A DNA stretch of 64,000 bases from an uncultured Aquimarina sp. (GCA_937958985.1 CALGLV010000006.1:62001-126000), one strand, 5' to 3'; positions 37,153-47,086 are shown, counted from the stretch's first letter. Made by a program: numbers and translations. Notes: a model not told the origin generated them from the letters alone.

Positions 37153-37164
37153 TCTTTAGAACAC

Positions 37165-38193
37165 TTACTTGATTAATACACTTTTGTAACGCTCTAGGTT
37201 TTTTAAGGTAATTCCTGTACCTCTAACGACAGCCCTTAATGGATCTTCGGCTATATACACCGGTAAATCTGTTTTTTGAGACAAACGTTTATCCAAACCT
37301 CTAAGCATAGAGCCTCCTCCTGCTAAATAAATACCTGTATTATAAATATCCGCCGCTAATTCTGGTGGCGTTTGAGATAGCGTTTCCATAACCCCATCTT
37401 CAATACGTAAAATAGATTTATCTAGTGCTTTAGCAATTTCTCTGTATGAAATCTGTACTTGTTTTGGTTTTCCTGTAAGTAAGTCTCGCCCTTGAACACT
37501 CATTTCATCTGGTGGCGTTTCTAAATCTTCCGTTGCAGCACCTATTTGTATTTTTACTTTTTCTGCGGTACGCTCCCCTATATAAAGGTTGTGTTGCGTG
37601 CGCATGTAGTAAATAATATCATTGGTAAAAACATCTCCTGCAATTTTAACCGACTTATCACAAACAATACCTCCTAAGGCAATCACTGCGATTTCGGTAG
37701 TTCCTCCACCTATATCTACAATCATATTTCCTTTTGGCTGCATAATATCTACCCCAATACCAATAGCTGCTGCCATAGGTTCATGAATTAGATATACTTC
37801 TTTTCCATTAACTCGTTCAGCACTTTCTCGCACTGCACGCATTTCAACTTCTGTAATTCCTGAAGGAATACAAATAACCATTCGTAAGGCTGGTTGTATC
37901 CATTTTTTCTTTAGTGCTGGAATGTCCATTATAAAACGGTTAATCATTTCTTCACTAGCAGCAAAATCAGCAATTACACCATCTTTCAAAGGCCTAATTG
38001 TTTTAATATTTTCATGAGTCTTCCCCTGCATCATTGCAGCCTCTTTACCCACAGCTCTAACTTTTCCTGTGCTTCTATCTATTGCCACAATTGATGGGCT
38101 ATCCACAACTACTTTATCGTTATGAATAATCAGTGTATTTGCTGTTCCTAAATCAATAGCAATTTCTTCAGTAAGAAAATCAAAAAAACCCAT
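37165..38193 (-). CDS. mreB: Rod shape-determining actin-like protein MreB
   Basis: MreB forms membrane-attached filaments that position cell-wall synthesis. The 342-residue protein starts MGFFDFLTEEIAIDLGTANTLI with the first phosphate-binding loop, followed by the IHEPMAAAIG, VDIGGGTTEIAV and LAGGGSMLRGLD actin-fold motifs. The frame also has a TTG two codons upstream (38199), but the ATG at 38193 gives the usual N-terminus with its amphipathic start. It opens the order mreB-mreC-mreD-mrdA-rodA; purH lies upstream on the same strand with a 153-base gap. Confidence 0.97.
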   Translation of the reverse strand: MGFFDFLTEEIAIDLGTANTLIIHNDKVVVDSPSIVAIDRSTGKVRAVGKEAAMMQGKTHENIKTIRPLKDGVIADFAASEEMINRFIMDIPALKKKWIQPALRMVICIPSGITEVEMRAVRESAERVNGKEVYLIHEPMAAAIGIGVDIMQPKGNMIVDIGGGTTEIAVIALGGIVCDKSVKIAGDVFTNDIIYYMRTQHNLYIGERTAEKVKIQIGAATEDLETPPDEMSVQGRDLLTGKPKQVQISYREIAKALDKSILRIEDGVMETLSQTPPELAADIYNTGIYLAGGGSMLRGLDKRLSQKTDLPVYIAEDPLRAVVRGTGITLKNLERYKSVLIK

Positions 38194-38346
38194 GGGCAAG
38201 CTTTATGGAAAAATTAATGTTAGTTGTTTGACCTTAAAAGTAGTCAAATAAAGAGTATTTCTAATTCATTTAAGAAATTGATTTCAAATAAAAAAAATAA
38301 AATCTACATAAGGTTAAAAATACTCTATAACGTGTTTTTATATCTT

Positions 38347-39882
38347 TTAGTGTTTAAAGTGTCTTGTTCCTGTCATTACCATTGCCACACTGTTTGCATC
38401 GCAATAATCAATACTTAATTGATCTTTTATAGATCCACCTGGTTGAATTACCGCTGTAATTCCTGCTTTATCCGCTAACTCCACACAGTCGGGGAACGGA
38501 AAAAATGCATCACTAGCCATTACTGCTCCTTTTAAATCAAAATTAAAAGAATTTGCTTTTTCTATAGAATGTGTTAAAGCATCTACTCTTGATGTTTGCC
38601 CACAACCGCTAGATAGCAATTGATTATTTTTAGCAAAAACTATAGTATTTGATTTGGTATGCTTACAAATTTTAGAAGCAAATAAAAGATCAGAAACTTC
38701 CTGAGCTGTAGGCTCTTTTTTAGTAACTGTTTTTAAATGTTCTTTAGCATCGGTAATACCATCTTTATCCTGAACCAAGAAACCATTTAAACAAGTACGA
38801 ACTTGATCGGTTGGAAGTTCAATATCGTTTTGAATTAAGATAATACGGTTTTTCTTTCCTTTTAAAACCTCTAAAGCGTCAGCATCATAAGCTGGCGCAA
38901 TCACTACTTCACAAAATAATTTATGAATTTCTTCTGCAGTAGCTTTATCAATAGTTGTATTACTAATTAACACCCCTCCGAATGCCGAAACAGGGTCTCC
39001 TGCTAATGCATCTACGTAAGCCTCTTTTATAGTTTCGCGCTGTGCTAAACCACAGGCATTATTGTGTTTTAAAATAGCAAATGTTGGCGCTTCACCTTTA
39101 AACTCACCCATTAAATTTACCGCTCCATCAACGTCTAACAAATTGTTATACGATAATTCTTTACCGTGTAATTTTTCGAACATCGCATCAAAATCACCAA
39201 AGAATGTTCCTTTTTGATGTGGGTTTTCTCCGTAACGCAATGCTTTACCTTCGGTTACACTTGCTTTGTAAACTACCTCTTCTTTTTCTTCAGCATTAAA
39301 ATAATTGAAGATAGCAGTATCGTAGTGAGACGATACATTAAAAGATTTTGCTGCAAAGCGTTTGCGATTTTTTAAAGAAATTTCGCCATTTCCTTGATTT
39401 AATATCTCTAAAAACTCAGCATAATCGTTTACAGAAGCCACACAAGTAACATCTGCAAAATTTTTGGCTGCAGCTCTAATTAAAGAAATCCCACCAATAT
39501 CAATTTTCTCGATAATATCTTGTTCTGGCGCACCAGAAGCTACTGTTTTTTCAAACGGATATAAATCAACAATTACTACATCAATCTGAGGAATATCGTA
39601 TTCTGCTATTTCTGCGACATCGCTATCTACATTTTGACGGTTTAAAATACCTCCAAAAACCTTAGGGTGTAATGTTTTTACACGACCTCCTAAAATAGAT
39701 GGGTAGCTTGTTACATCCTCAACAGGCACTACAGGCACACCTAAATCTTTAATAAATTTTTCGGTCCCCCCGGTAGAATAAATTGTTACACCAAGATCGT
39801 TTAGTTTTTGAACGATTGGACCTAATCCATCTTTACTAAATACCGATATTAAAGCTGATTTTACTGTTTTTGTACTGCTCAT
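38347..39882 (-). CDS. purH: Bifunctional AICAR transformylase/IMP cyclohydrolase
   Basis: PurH carries out the last two steps of IMP synthesis. The 511-residue protein has an N-terminal MGS-like cyclohydrolase domain (ALISVFSKDGL, YSTGGTEKFI, SYPSILGGRVKTLHPKVFGGIL, in parts) and a C-terminal transformylase domain with KHNNACG, SAFGGVL, and SDAFFPFPD followed by IQPGGSIKD. It ends with the typical MTGTRHFKH. A candidate promoter box lies 26 bases upstream of the start. Confidence 0.97.
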   Translation of the reverse strand: MSSTKTVKSALISVFSKDGLGPIVQKLNDLGVTIYSTGGTEKFIKDLGVPVVPVEDVTSYPSILGGRVKTLHPKVFGGILNRQNVDSDVAEIAEYDIPQIDVVIVDLYPFEKTVASGAPEQDIIEKIDIGGISLIRAAAKNFADVTCVASVNDYAEFLEILNQGNGEISLKNRKRFAAKSFNVSSHYDTAIFNYFNAEEKEEVVYKASVTEGKALRYGENPHQKGTFFGDFDAMFEKLHGKELSYNNLLDVDGAVNLMGEFKGEAPTFAILKHNNACGLAQRETIKEAYVDALAGDPVSAFGGVLISNTTIDKATAEEIHKLFCEVVIAPAYDADALEVLKGKKNRIILIQNDIELPTDQVRTCLNGFLVQDKDGITDAKEHLKTVTKKEPTAQEVSDLLFASKICKHTKSNTIVFAKNNQLLSSGCGQTSRVDALTHSIEKANSFNFDLKGAVMASDAFFPFPDCVELADKAGITAVIQPGGSIKDQLSIDYCDANSVAMVMTGTRHFKH

Positions 39883-39907
39883 AATTTTGGAATGAATTTT
39901 AAAGGCA

Positions 39908-39915
39908 CAAAATTA
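39908..39915 (-). promoter_or_regulatory. Candidate purH -7 promoter box (TAATTTTG)
   Basis: The box fits TAnnTTTG on the minus strand, 26 bases before the purH ATG, the same position as the boxes before feoA and the BLUF gene. No clear -33 partner was found. Confidence 0.4.
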
Positions 39916-40061
39916 ATCAAAATGTTTGGTTTAGTTAATTAGAATGTTAGATTTTTAGCTTTAATTCAGTGGATTGATTTTATAATGCTGAAAAAAATAG
40001 CTGTTTAGTTTAAAAACACATCAATTCAACGTATTTTTAGAGTTCCTATTTTCGATATCTA

Positions 40062-41219
40062 ATGAAGTTTACATTTGTATTTTTTTTGTTTTTTTGGGGT
40101 GCCGTACACTGTAGTGCTCAAACCTTGACCAACTATATTAACGAGGCAAAAAAAAAATATTCCCCTACGAATACTCTTAATTTAAACCTTCCTAAAACAA
40201 ATACTACCAGTTTACAATTTGGTTATTTTATAAATCCTCAATACACTATTTCTGGAGCACAGCGCGCTTACGCAGAATTTCAGCAAGAAATACCTTGGCT
40301 AGGAAAAGGTGCTAGCTATAGAAAAACACAAAAATACAACAGCGCTAAAATCAATTTGCAAAAACAATACGAAATTGAAGAGCTTAGCTACAATATAAAA
40401 GAGTGTTATTACAAAATGTACCAATATAAAAAGCAAAAAAACATTTATGTAGCTTGGGCAGAAAACATTAGAAAACACATCGCCTCTTTCAAAAAAACGG
40501 ATTCGATTTCAATTGATATTGCTTTAAAAAACTTTGAATATGAATCGCAACTTATTGACATTACCAAAAAGCTTCAATTGGTAGATGGAGACTATCAAAA
40601 TAAAGTAATTGTATTTAATGAGCTTTTAAAAAGTGAAAAATTAGACGAACCCAATTTGCCGGTATTTTTAGCAATGCCTGAAGAGGAAACGGAATTACAA
40701 TTTCCCGATCCTTTTGAATCTTCCTCATACTTAAGTTTTGAAAATGACTTATTGCAACAAAAAGAACTTCGCTCCATACAAAATCCATGGAGCCCTTCAA
40801 TAAGTTTAGGCTTAAGATATAGTATTGTAACAGCTACTGAAAATTTAAACTTTGAGCTTCCAAACAAAGATATTTTTGAGCCACAACTAAAATTGCAATG
40901 GAACTTATTTTCAAAAAAACCAAACACCTCTACTAAGGAAGAAGTTGATTTAAAATTAGACCAAAAACTTTCTACTTTAGGACATCAATTACAAACTGCA
41001 ATTAACAATCAAATTTCAGCTAGAATTGCTTATGATTCGGCTACGCTAAAAGTCGAAAAGATAGATCTCCTAAAAAATAAATTAAACACTACTGAAACAC
41101 CATTAAGTGCAGAAAAAATATTGCAAATTAAAGGTTTAAAATATACTTTCGAGCTAGAACAAGTTAAAGCGGTAGCCGATTACTATATTAGCACTTCTAA
41201 AATGTTACTCTTTTTTTAA
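40062..41219 (+). CDS. TolC-family outer membrane protein
   Basis: The 385-residue protein has a signal peptide (VFFLFFWGAVHCSAQ) and long helical stretches with heptad character (residues 80-200 and 300-380) around a short beta segment (about 250-290). This is the layout of one TolC/OEP protomer, but it is shorter than the usual 420-480 residues. Segments like FGYFINPQY and FQQEIPWLGKG are common in flavobacterial CusC-like members. No membrane-fusion protein or RND pump adjoins. The following gene encodes a DUF3347 lipoprotein, a domain seen in CusB-type metal efflux proteins, which hints at a metal-related role. Confidence 0.8.
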   Translation: MKFTFVFFLFFWGAVHCSAQTLTNYINEAKKKYSPTNTLNLNLPKTNTTSLQFGYFINPQYTISGAQRAYAEFQQEIPWLGKGASYRKTQKYNSAKINLQKQYEIEELSYNIKECYYKMYQYKKQKNIYVAWAENIRKHIASFKKTDSISIDIALKNFEYESQLIDITKKLQLVDGDYQNKVIVFNELLKSEKLDEPNLPVFLAMPEEETELQFPDPFESSSYLSFENDLLQQKELRSIQNPWSPSISLGLRYSIVTATENLNFELPNKDIFEPQLKLQWNLFSKKPNTSTKEEVDLKLDQKLSTLGHQLQTAINNQISARIAYDSATLKVEKIDLLKNKLNTTETPLSAEKILQIKGLKYTFELEQVKAVADYYISTSKMLLFF

Positions 41220-41228
41220 ATTACTATT

Positions 41229-41759
41229 ATGAAAAAATACATTTCTTTATTGTTAGCCGTTGCTTTTACGGTAATTTCTTGTAAAAATGACCCCAAAACA
41301 GCAATACCTCCTGCTTTAGAAAACACTAACTTAAATAGCACAAAAACTATAGATAAAGTTTCTTTTAACAGTGATAAAAATCAATTACTATTTACCAATT
41401 ATTTAGCGATTAAAGCAGCCATGGTAAATACCGATAGTGCTAAAACAGAAGATGCTGCAAAAATATTGATTGCAAATTTTAATAACGAAGCCGATTACAA
41501 TATTGTAAAACAAATTACCTCATTAATATCAAGCACTACTGATATAAAAAAGCAACGTGAGTTTTTTGTTGGTTTAACCGATGAAGTCACAAAAATTTTA
41601 AAAAACGATATTAAATCCGGAAAAATACACCAGCAATATTGCCCCATGGCATTTGATGGAAAAGGGGGATATTGGTTATCCGATAGTAAAGAAATTCGCA
41701 ACCCTTACTTTGGAGATGTTATGTTAGCTTGTGGTGAAGTTACTGAGGTACTGAAGTAA
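41229..41759 (+). CDS. DUF3347 lipoprotein
   Basis: The 176-residue protein has a lipoprotein signal (VAFTVISCKN, cysteine about residue 19). A helical DUF3347 domain follows whose hallmark is at the end: QYCPMAFDGKGGYWLSDSKE and IRNPYFGDVMLACGEV. The domain occurs alone in Bacteroidota lipoproteins and fused to CusB-like efflux adaptors. The conserved Cys-Pro-Met-Ala and Met-Leu-x-Cys elements could bind copper or other soft metals (inference). It starts nine bases after the TolC-like gene and so shares its transcript. Confidence 0.88.
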   Translation: MKKYISLLLAVAFTVISCKNDPKTAIPPALENTNLNSTKTIDKVSFNSDKNQLLFTNYLAIKAAMVNTDSAKTEDAAKILIANFNNEADYNIVKQITSLISSTTDIKKQREFFVGLTDEVTKILKNDIKSGKIHQQYCPMAFDGKGGYWLSDSKEIRNPYFGDVMLACGEVTEVLK

Positions 41760-41966
41760 AAGCTCACTAAAATAAAACTCGCAAACACTACTTATGCGAA
41801 TTCTTATTGTAATTGGTTCCATGGTGTTTTTTTAAGCTATAACAGCATAGAAAAAGAGAATAAAATTTTAAATAGTGATTGGGAACTTAAAGAGTTTACT
41901 CACCATGAATCGAATATTTTAGAAGACCCTTTTTTTGATTCAATATCTAAACCAGCACTTAATTGA
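41760..41966 (+). pseudogene. Possible 3' remnant of a gene after the DUF3347 stop
   Basis: The frame of the DUF3347 gene stays open for 68 codons beyond its stop until TGA at 41964-41966. The translation has mixed, protein-like composition (for example NSYCNWFHGVFLSYNS and LNSDWELKEFTHHES) but no start codon of its own and no family I recognise. It may be the tail of a deleted gene, or chance. The remaining spacer to 42266 shows no further coding sign. Confidence 0.2.
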
Positions 41967-42266
41967 CAACATCTCATTATGTTAAAAGTAAACAGCTGTT
42001 ATTCCTTTACTTTTAATGGTAAACAAAAACAAAGAAGAAACATATTTTTTTAAAAAGATACATCTTGGTTAAAAAAAGATCAAATTCAACAAAAAAACAA
42101 GCAAACCAACTATCAAAACACCTAGCTCTTAAAATCAAATATTTATGTTTTGACCTTTAGTATCTCATAGGCCACTAACCCCATATATTACAACGTTTTA
42201 CACCTCTAAAAAACATTTTTTTCGTATCTTAACCAAATGTTAAAAAAATCAACATTTTAATGTTTT
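41967..42266. other. AT-rich spacer before the SDR gene
   Basis: No gene, RNA or repeat is apparent apart from the inverted repeats next to the following start codon. Presumably it holds the promoter for the SDR oxidoreductase gene. Confidence 0.4.
42235..42264. promoter_or_regulatory. Three alternating half-sites before the mannonate oxidoreductase gene
   Basis: AATGTT (42236-42241), AACATT (42251-42256) and AATGTT (42259-42264) form two nested inverted repeats, the second being AACATT-TT-AATGTT and ending two bases before the ATG. The position is typical of a repressor operator that covers the start of translation, but the sequence is AT-rich, so chance is possible. Confidence 0.35.
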
Positions 42267-43082
42267 ATGAACTATTTAAACGAACTATATAATCTTAAAA
42301 ATAAGATCGCAATTATTACTGGTGGCGGAGGCGTTATTGCAGGTAAAATGGCGGAGGGCTTATTACAATGCGGCGTTAAAGTAATATTATTAACAAGGAG
42401 AGATGCTTCTGATCGCATTAAGGAATTATCTGAATTTGGTGAAGTTTCGGGCTTACTGTGCGATGTGCTAATCGAAAAAGAACTTATTGATGCCAAAGAA
42501 GAAATTCTATCTAAATATGGTCGCATCGATATCCTTATTAATTGTGCCGGAGGGAATATGCCCGGTGCTACTATAGCTGTTGAGGATTCAATTTTTGATA
42601 TGAATATGGATGACTTTAATAAAGTTACCCAATTAAACCTTAATGGATCTGTATTGCCATCGCTAGTATTTGGAAAAATAATGGCTGAGCAAAGCTCAGG
42701 ATCAATTATTAATCTTTCCTCGATGGCTGTAGACAGAGTAATTACTCGTGTTGTAGGCTATTCCGCATCTAAGGCAGCCATAACAAATTTTACGCGTTGG
42801 ATGGCTGTTGAAATGGCAAAAAAATATGGTGATGGCATTCGCGTTAACGCTATTTCTCCGGGCTTTTTTATAGGCAAACAAAACAAAAGCTTATTAACTA
42901 AAGAGGATGGTAGTTATACCGACAGAGGAAATGATATTATAAAGAATACTCCTTTTGGACGTTTCGGAGATGTAGAAGAGTTAATAGGAGCTACCTTATT
43001 TTTATGTGGTGGCGCTTCAAAATTTGTTACTGGAACAGTACTCGCTGTAGATGGTGGTTTTAATGCTTTTAGCGGGGTTTAA
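42267..43082 (+). CDS. SDR-family D-mannonate oxidoreductase (fructuronate reductase)
   Basis: The 271-residue short-chain dehydrogenase has the cofactor motif TGGGGVIAGKMAEGL, NCAGGN, the active-site serine in NLSSMAVD, and YSASKAA with the catalytic Tyr and Lys, ending DGGFNAFSGV. In Bacteroidota such SDR proteins beside uxaC/uxuA act as NAD(P)-dependent fructuronate reductases, replacing the classical UxuB. The neighbouring uxaC and the distant uxuA in the same locus support that role: D-fructuronate to D-mannonate. It converges on uxaC with a strong bidirectional hairpin between. Confidence 0.82.
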   Translation: MNYLNELYNLKNKIAIITGGGGVIAGKMAEGLLQCGVKVILLTRRDASDRIKELSEFGEVSGLLCDVLIEKELIDAKEEILSKYGRIDILINCAGGNMPGATIAVEDSIFDMNMDDFNKVTQLNLNGSVLPSLVFGKIMAEQSSGSIINLSSMAVDRVITRVVGYSASKAAITNFTRWMAVEMAKKYGDGIRVNAISPGFFIGKQNKSLLTKEDGSYTDRGNDIIKNTPFGRFGDVEELIGATLFLCGGASKFVTGTVLAVDGGFNAFSGV

Positions 43083-43102
43083 AACAGCAGCAAAAACATA
43101 AT

Positions 43103-43142
43103 AAAAAACCCAATATTTGATGAATCAAATATTGGGTTTTTT
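43103..43142. terminator. Bidirectional intrinsic terminator
   Basis: An 18-base perfect inverted repeat (AAAAAACCCAATATTTGA and its complement) with a 4-base TGAA loop lies between the convergent SDR and uxaC genes. Flanking A- and T-tracts suit both directions. Confidence 0.88.
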
Positions 43143-43256
43143 GTTTTAATAATAATTTTGAAAATATGTGTGTTTAAAACTGTCGTTTTAGAATACTTCC
43201 TACCTATTGTTTATAGATTGCGTAAGAAACAACATTAAAGTTGTTGCATCTATACT

Positions 43257-44663
43257 TTAAAAATCAAAGTAAGACTTTGCGTTTGAATAACAAATGTCTG
43301 AAACTATTTTTCCTAACCAAGGCATATCGTTAGGCAATTCTCCATTAGCAACGTCTTTCCCTATAAGTTCACATACTATTCTTCGAAAATATTCGTGCCT
43401 AGGAAACGATAAAAAACTTCTAGAATCAGTAAGCATCCCAACAAAACTACTTAACATTCCCATACTTGAAAGCGTATTTAAATGATTAATAATTCCATCC
43501 TTTTGATCCATAAACCACCATGCTGCCCCATATTGAACTTTTCCTTTTATACTACCATCATTAAAATTCCCCACCATAGTCGCAAACACTTCATTAAACG
43601 AAGGGTTTAAATTATATACGATTGTTTTCGTAAGCTCATCGCTAATATCTAAAGCATTTAAATAAGCACTAAGCTTAGTCGCTTGCGAGTAGTCACCTAT
43701 TGAATCAAAACCTGTATCGGGGCCCAATGTTGTTAATAAACGATGATTGTTATTACGAATAGCCCCTAAATGAAATTGTTGTGTCCATCCCTTTTTATGA
43801 TAGGATTTACTTAAAAAAAGAAGTATTGAAAATTTAAAAAACTCACTTTCTTCCTTTGAAATTGTAGTTCCTTCTAAAATATCATTAAAAATAGTTCCTA
43901 AATTATAACTCCCCTCTTTTCTAAAATAAACCTCTTCTAAACCATGATCTGAAAGCCTACAACCTTGTTCATGAAAATAAACAACTCGACTTTCTAATGC
44001 TTCCAACAAAGTATTATATGAAACAATCGAAATTCCACTTACAGCTTCAATTTTTATTAAATACTGTTTATAGCTTTTAACATCATCAATTGCATAAAAT
44101 TTATCAGGCCTAAACGTAGGTAATAATTTTAATGCTTCATTTTGTTTAGCAAAGCTTTTATGATTAGTTAAATCATCCGCAGGATCGTCGGTAGTACAAA
44201 CTGTCTCAACATTTTGCATTTTCAACAAGCCAAGAGCACTATGTGATGACTTCTTTAATTGCGCTGTTGTATTATCATAAATAGCAGCCGCAGTTTTAGG
44301 GGTTAACAATTCATCTATATCAAAATACCTTTTAAGCTCTAAGTTTGACCAATGAAACAATGGGTTTCTAATAGCATACGGCAATACCTCTGCCCACTTT
44401 GAGAACTTTTCTTTATCAGAAGCATTACCCGTAATAAAGTTTTCGTTTACTCCCATGGTGCGCATTGCTCGCCATTTGTAATGATCCCCATTTAACCATA
44501 CCGAAGTAATACTATTGAAATTAGTGTTATTAGCAATATCACTAGGATTTAAGTGATTATGGTAATCTATAATTGGAAGCTTTTTAGCATAATCATGATA
44601 TAAAGTTTTAGAAAACTTATTCGTTAGCAAAAAATCTTCGTTAAAAAACGGCTTAGACTGCAT
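43257..44663 (-). CDS. uxaC: Glucuronate isomerase
   Basis: UxaC converts D-glucuronate to D-fructuronate (and galacturonate to tagaturonate). The 468-residue protein has the N-terminal FLLTNKFSKTLYHDYAKKLPIIDYHNHL region with the metal-binding HNH of the amidohydrolase fold, VWLNGDHYKWRAMR, TTDDPADDL, QFHLGAIRNNN and LTDSRSFLSFPRHEYFRR (in parts). Length is normal. It is the last gene of the unit susC-susD-GH88-GH2-uxaC, 11 bases after the GH2 gene. Confidence 0.97.
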   Translation of the reverse strand: MQSKPFFNEDFLLTNKFSKTLYHDYAKKLPIIDYHNHLNPSDIANNTNFNSITSVWLNGDHYKWRAMRTMGVNENFITGNASDKEKFSKWAEVLPYAIRNPLFHWSNLELKRYFDIDELLTPKTAAAIYDNTTAQLKKSSHSALGLLKMQNVETVCTTDDPADDLTNHKSFAKQNEALKLLPTFRPDKFYAIDDVKSYKQYLIKIEAVSGISIVSYNTLLEALESRVVYFHEQGCRLSDHGLEEVYFRKEGSYNLGTIFNDILEGTTISKEESEFFKFSILLFLSKSYHKKGWTQQFHLGAIRNNNHRLLTTLGPDTGFDSIGDYSQATKLSAYLNALDISDELTKTIVYNLNPSFNEVFATMVGNFNDGSIKGKVQYGAAWWFMDQKDGIINHLNTLSSMGMLSSFVGMLTDSRSFLSFPRHEYFRRIVCELIGKDVANGELPNDMPWLGKIVSDICYSNAKSYFDF

Positions 44664-44674
44664 TTGTATTTTAA

Positions 44675-47086
44675 TTATCTGGGTATTGTTAAGTAAGTTC
44701 CTTTAAAACTTTGGTTCATTACCATCATAGTAATAGGGTTGTTTTTCGTGTGTGGCTCCACTTCAATCTGAGCTATACCATTTGCCATTTTGATAGATTC
44801 GCTACCTGTTGGAGTACCTAAATGTTTATGCATTTCCCCTCCTGATAAACATTGAAAATACACCCTTTCTTCATAATCTAAACAGCGTAAGCCTTCTTTA
44901 TCTTTAGCTGTTGCTGTAATAAGGACGTTTCCATTAGGCAACTTATCGTAAGACATTGAAAGTGAATTAGCAACACCGTTAATTTTATACCTGTAGGATA
45001 CCTCTAAAACATCTTCAACATTTACACTATTACTACTCCCTATAGCTTTTAATTTATTTGGCCCTTCTTTAAAATTTACATCCCAAGTTAAACCACAGGC
45101 AGGAAATTTATTCATGTCTTTCTTTTTAGCACCTAAAGATTTACCATTAAAAAACAACTCGACTGTTTCACAATTACTATACACGCTAATTTCTCTAGGT
45201 GTGTCTTTAGGGCCTTGTCGCTCTTTCCAAGTATGCGACTCTATATATGTAAATGGCTTTTTTGACCAATAACTTTTAAAAACGTAATAGGCATCTTTAG
45301 GATTCCCTTCCCTATCCATAATTCCTTTTTGATTAATATAAGGGATATCATTTTCTGGCCGAAGTGGTGTTCCAAAATCTTTAAAAGCCCATTGTATATT
45401 ACCTACAAATTGATTGTTAGACTCCGATGTTTTCAAGTGCCAATCGAACAGATCTACGATATAGTTTTCGCTCCAATCACCAATTTGAGCAATATTCTTA
45501 ACGCCTGTTTGGGTAATTGCTTCTGTCCAACCACTAGAGTCATCAACATTACGCCCATCTATAGGGGTATCTGTATGTCTTCCTAAATGACTTGCTCCTC
45601 CATATTCAGCATGAAAAAAATGAGGGTACATTTTTATGTATTTATCAATAGCTTTTTGATAGGTTGTATAACTTCCTGAATACCAACCCGACCATATTGA
45701 AGGCGAAAACACATCTACAATATCGGATCCCGAATAATATTTTCTTATTGCTGTTTTTCGTGTAGGGTCCAATTGATGAGATAAGTCATTTAATTCTTGC
45801 AAAAAACTATTCATCTCCTCTTTGTCATCACCATTTTCAAAATCTGGCAACCAGTAAATTTCGTTTCCTAAAGACCAAATTATAACACTAGGATGATTAA
45901 TGTTTTGCCCTATAATTTCTTTTAAAATATTTTTTGTGTTCTTTTTCCAAGTATCATTACCAATACCTCCTCTACACCAAGGCAATTCATCCCAAACTAA
46001 TAAACCTAGTTTATCGCACATTTTATATACTTCAGGATCTTGAGGGTAATGAGCTAATCTCACAAAATTAGCCCCCATATCTTTAATATCTTGAATATCT
46101 TTTTTGTGCAAATCATTGGGCATTGCTGCTCCATAACCAGCATGTTCTTCATGCCTATGTATTCCTCTAAGAAGTACGCGTTTTCCGTTTAAGTAAAAAG
46201 GGCCGTTTTTCTTAAACTCAAACCACCTAAAACCAACTTGCTCCTCAAGTTGATCAATCAATTTGTTATTTTCAAATAAAGAAATTTTAATCGAGTATAA
46301 ATTTGGAGTATCTATATCCCAAAGCAATGGTTTATTTAACGTTTCAAAATTCAATGTAAATTTACCTGTCAAGGAAGCACTTTTTTGAACTTGAACCTCC
46401 AGTCCATTGGGATCATAAAGTTGTGCTACTATTCTACTTTTACTTTTTATGCTTTTGCTAAATTCTAAATCTAGCAATAAACTCGCCTTTTCCTTAGAAA
46501 CTTTTGGTGTTTTTACAACTACTTTAGAAATATGTTTTTTAGGAATTTTCTTTAGCCAAACATCTCTTGTTATGCCTCCATAAATAAAAAAATCGCTTTT
46601 TTGAGAAGGAATAATTTCTGGATTATAACTATTATCAACCATGACTAAAACCTCGTTATCTCCCAATTTTATTAATGAAGTAATATCAATATCAAACCCA
46701 ATATAACCCCCTATATGAGTGCCTGCTTCTTGCCCATTAACATAAACTTTAGTAGTAATATTAGCTCCTTCAAAGTACAATATGTACGTTGTTTTTTCTG
46801 AAATTTTATCGATACTTAACTTCTTCTTGTACCAACTTGTTCCTCGCCTATACCCAGGGATATTGTCCGTCGCATCCAATGCATTCCAGGTGTGAGGTAA
46901 ATTTACAGAAGTCCAATGTTCTAATTCGGAAACCTTTTTAATATCTAATGTATTATTTTCTAAATATTGCCAGTTATCATTAATGTTTATTTGAATTCTT
47001 GGCGCTAGAGAAAAACTAGAAACACTAAAAAACAAAACAAACACCAAAAACAGATACTTTAAATAAATGGTCTTTAAAATCCTCAT
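44675..47086 (-). CDS. GH2 glycosidase (beta-glucuronidase or beta-galactosidase type), exported
   Basis: The 803-residue protein has a signal sequence (YLFLVFVLFFSVSSFSLA). A sugar-binding domain (about residues 30-190, LPHTWNALDA, GxNPEIIPS) and an Ig-like domain (195-290) follow, then the catalytic barrel (295-600). The acid/base glutamate is in IIWSLGNEIYW and the nucleophile in FHAEYGGASHLG; C-terminal Ig-like domains close it. In a locus with glucuronate isomerase and GH88, a beta-glucuronidase role on saturated chain ends is plausible. The family alone cannot exclude beta-galactosidase. It follows the GH88 gene by three bases. Confidence 0.9.
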   Translation of the reverse strand: MRILKTIYLKYLFLVFVLFFSVSSFSLAPRIQININDNWQYLENNTLDIKKVSELEHWTSVNLPHTWNALDATDNIPGYRRGTSWYKKKLSIDKISEKTTYILYFEGANITTKVYVNGQEAGTHIGGYIGFDIDITSLIKLGDNEVLVMVDNSYNPEIIPSQKSDFFIYGGITRDVWLKKIPKKHISKVVVKTPKVSKEKASLLLDLEFSKSIKSKSRIVAQLYDPNGLEVQVQKSASLTGKFTLNFETLNKPLLWDIDTPNLYSIKISLFENNKLIDQLEEQVGFRWFEFKKNGPFYLNGKRVLLRGIHRHEEHAGYGAAMPNDLHKKDIQDIKDMGANFVRLAHYPQDPEVYKMCDKLGLLVWDELPWCRGGIGNDTWKKNTKNILKEIIGQNINHPSVIIWSLGNEIYWLPDFENGDDKEEMNSFLQELNDLSHQLDPTRKTAIRKYYSGSDIVDVFSPSIWSGWYSGSYTTYQKAIDKYIKMYPHFFHAEYGGASHLGRHTDTPIDGRNVDDSSGWTEAITQTGVKNIAQIGDWSENYIVDLFDWHLKTSESNNQFVGNIQWAFKDFGTPLRPENDIPYINQKGIMDREGNPKDAYYVFKSYWSKKPFTYIESHTWKERQGPKDTPREISVYSNCETVELFFNGKSLGAKKKDMNKFPACGLTWDVNFKEGPNKLKAIGSSNSVNVEDVLEVSYRYKINGVANSLSMSYDKLPNGNVLITATAKDKEGLRCLDYEERVYFQCLSGGEMHKHLGTPTGSESIKMANGIAQIEVEPHTKNNPITMMVMNQSFKGTYLTIPR

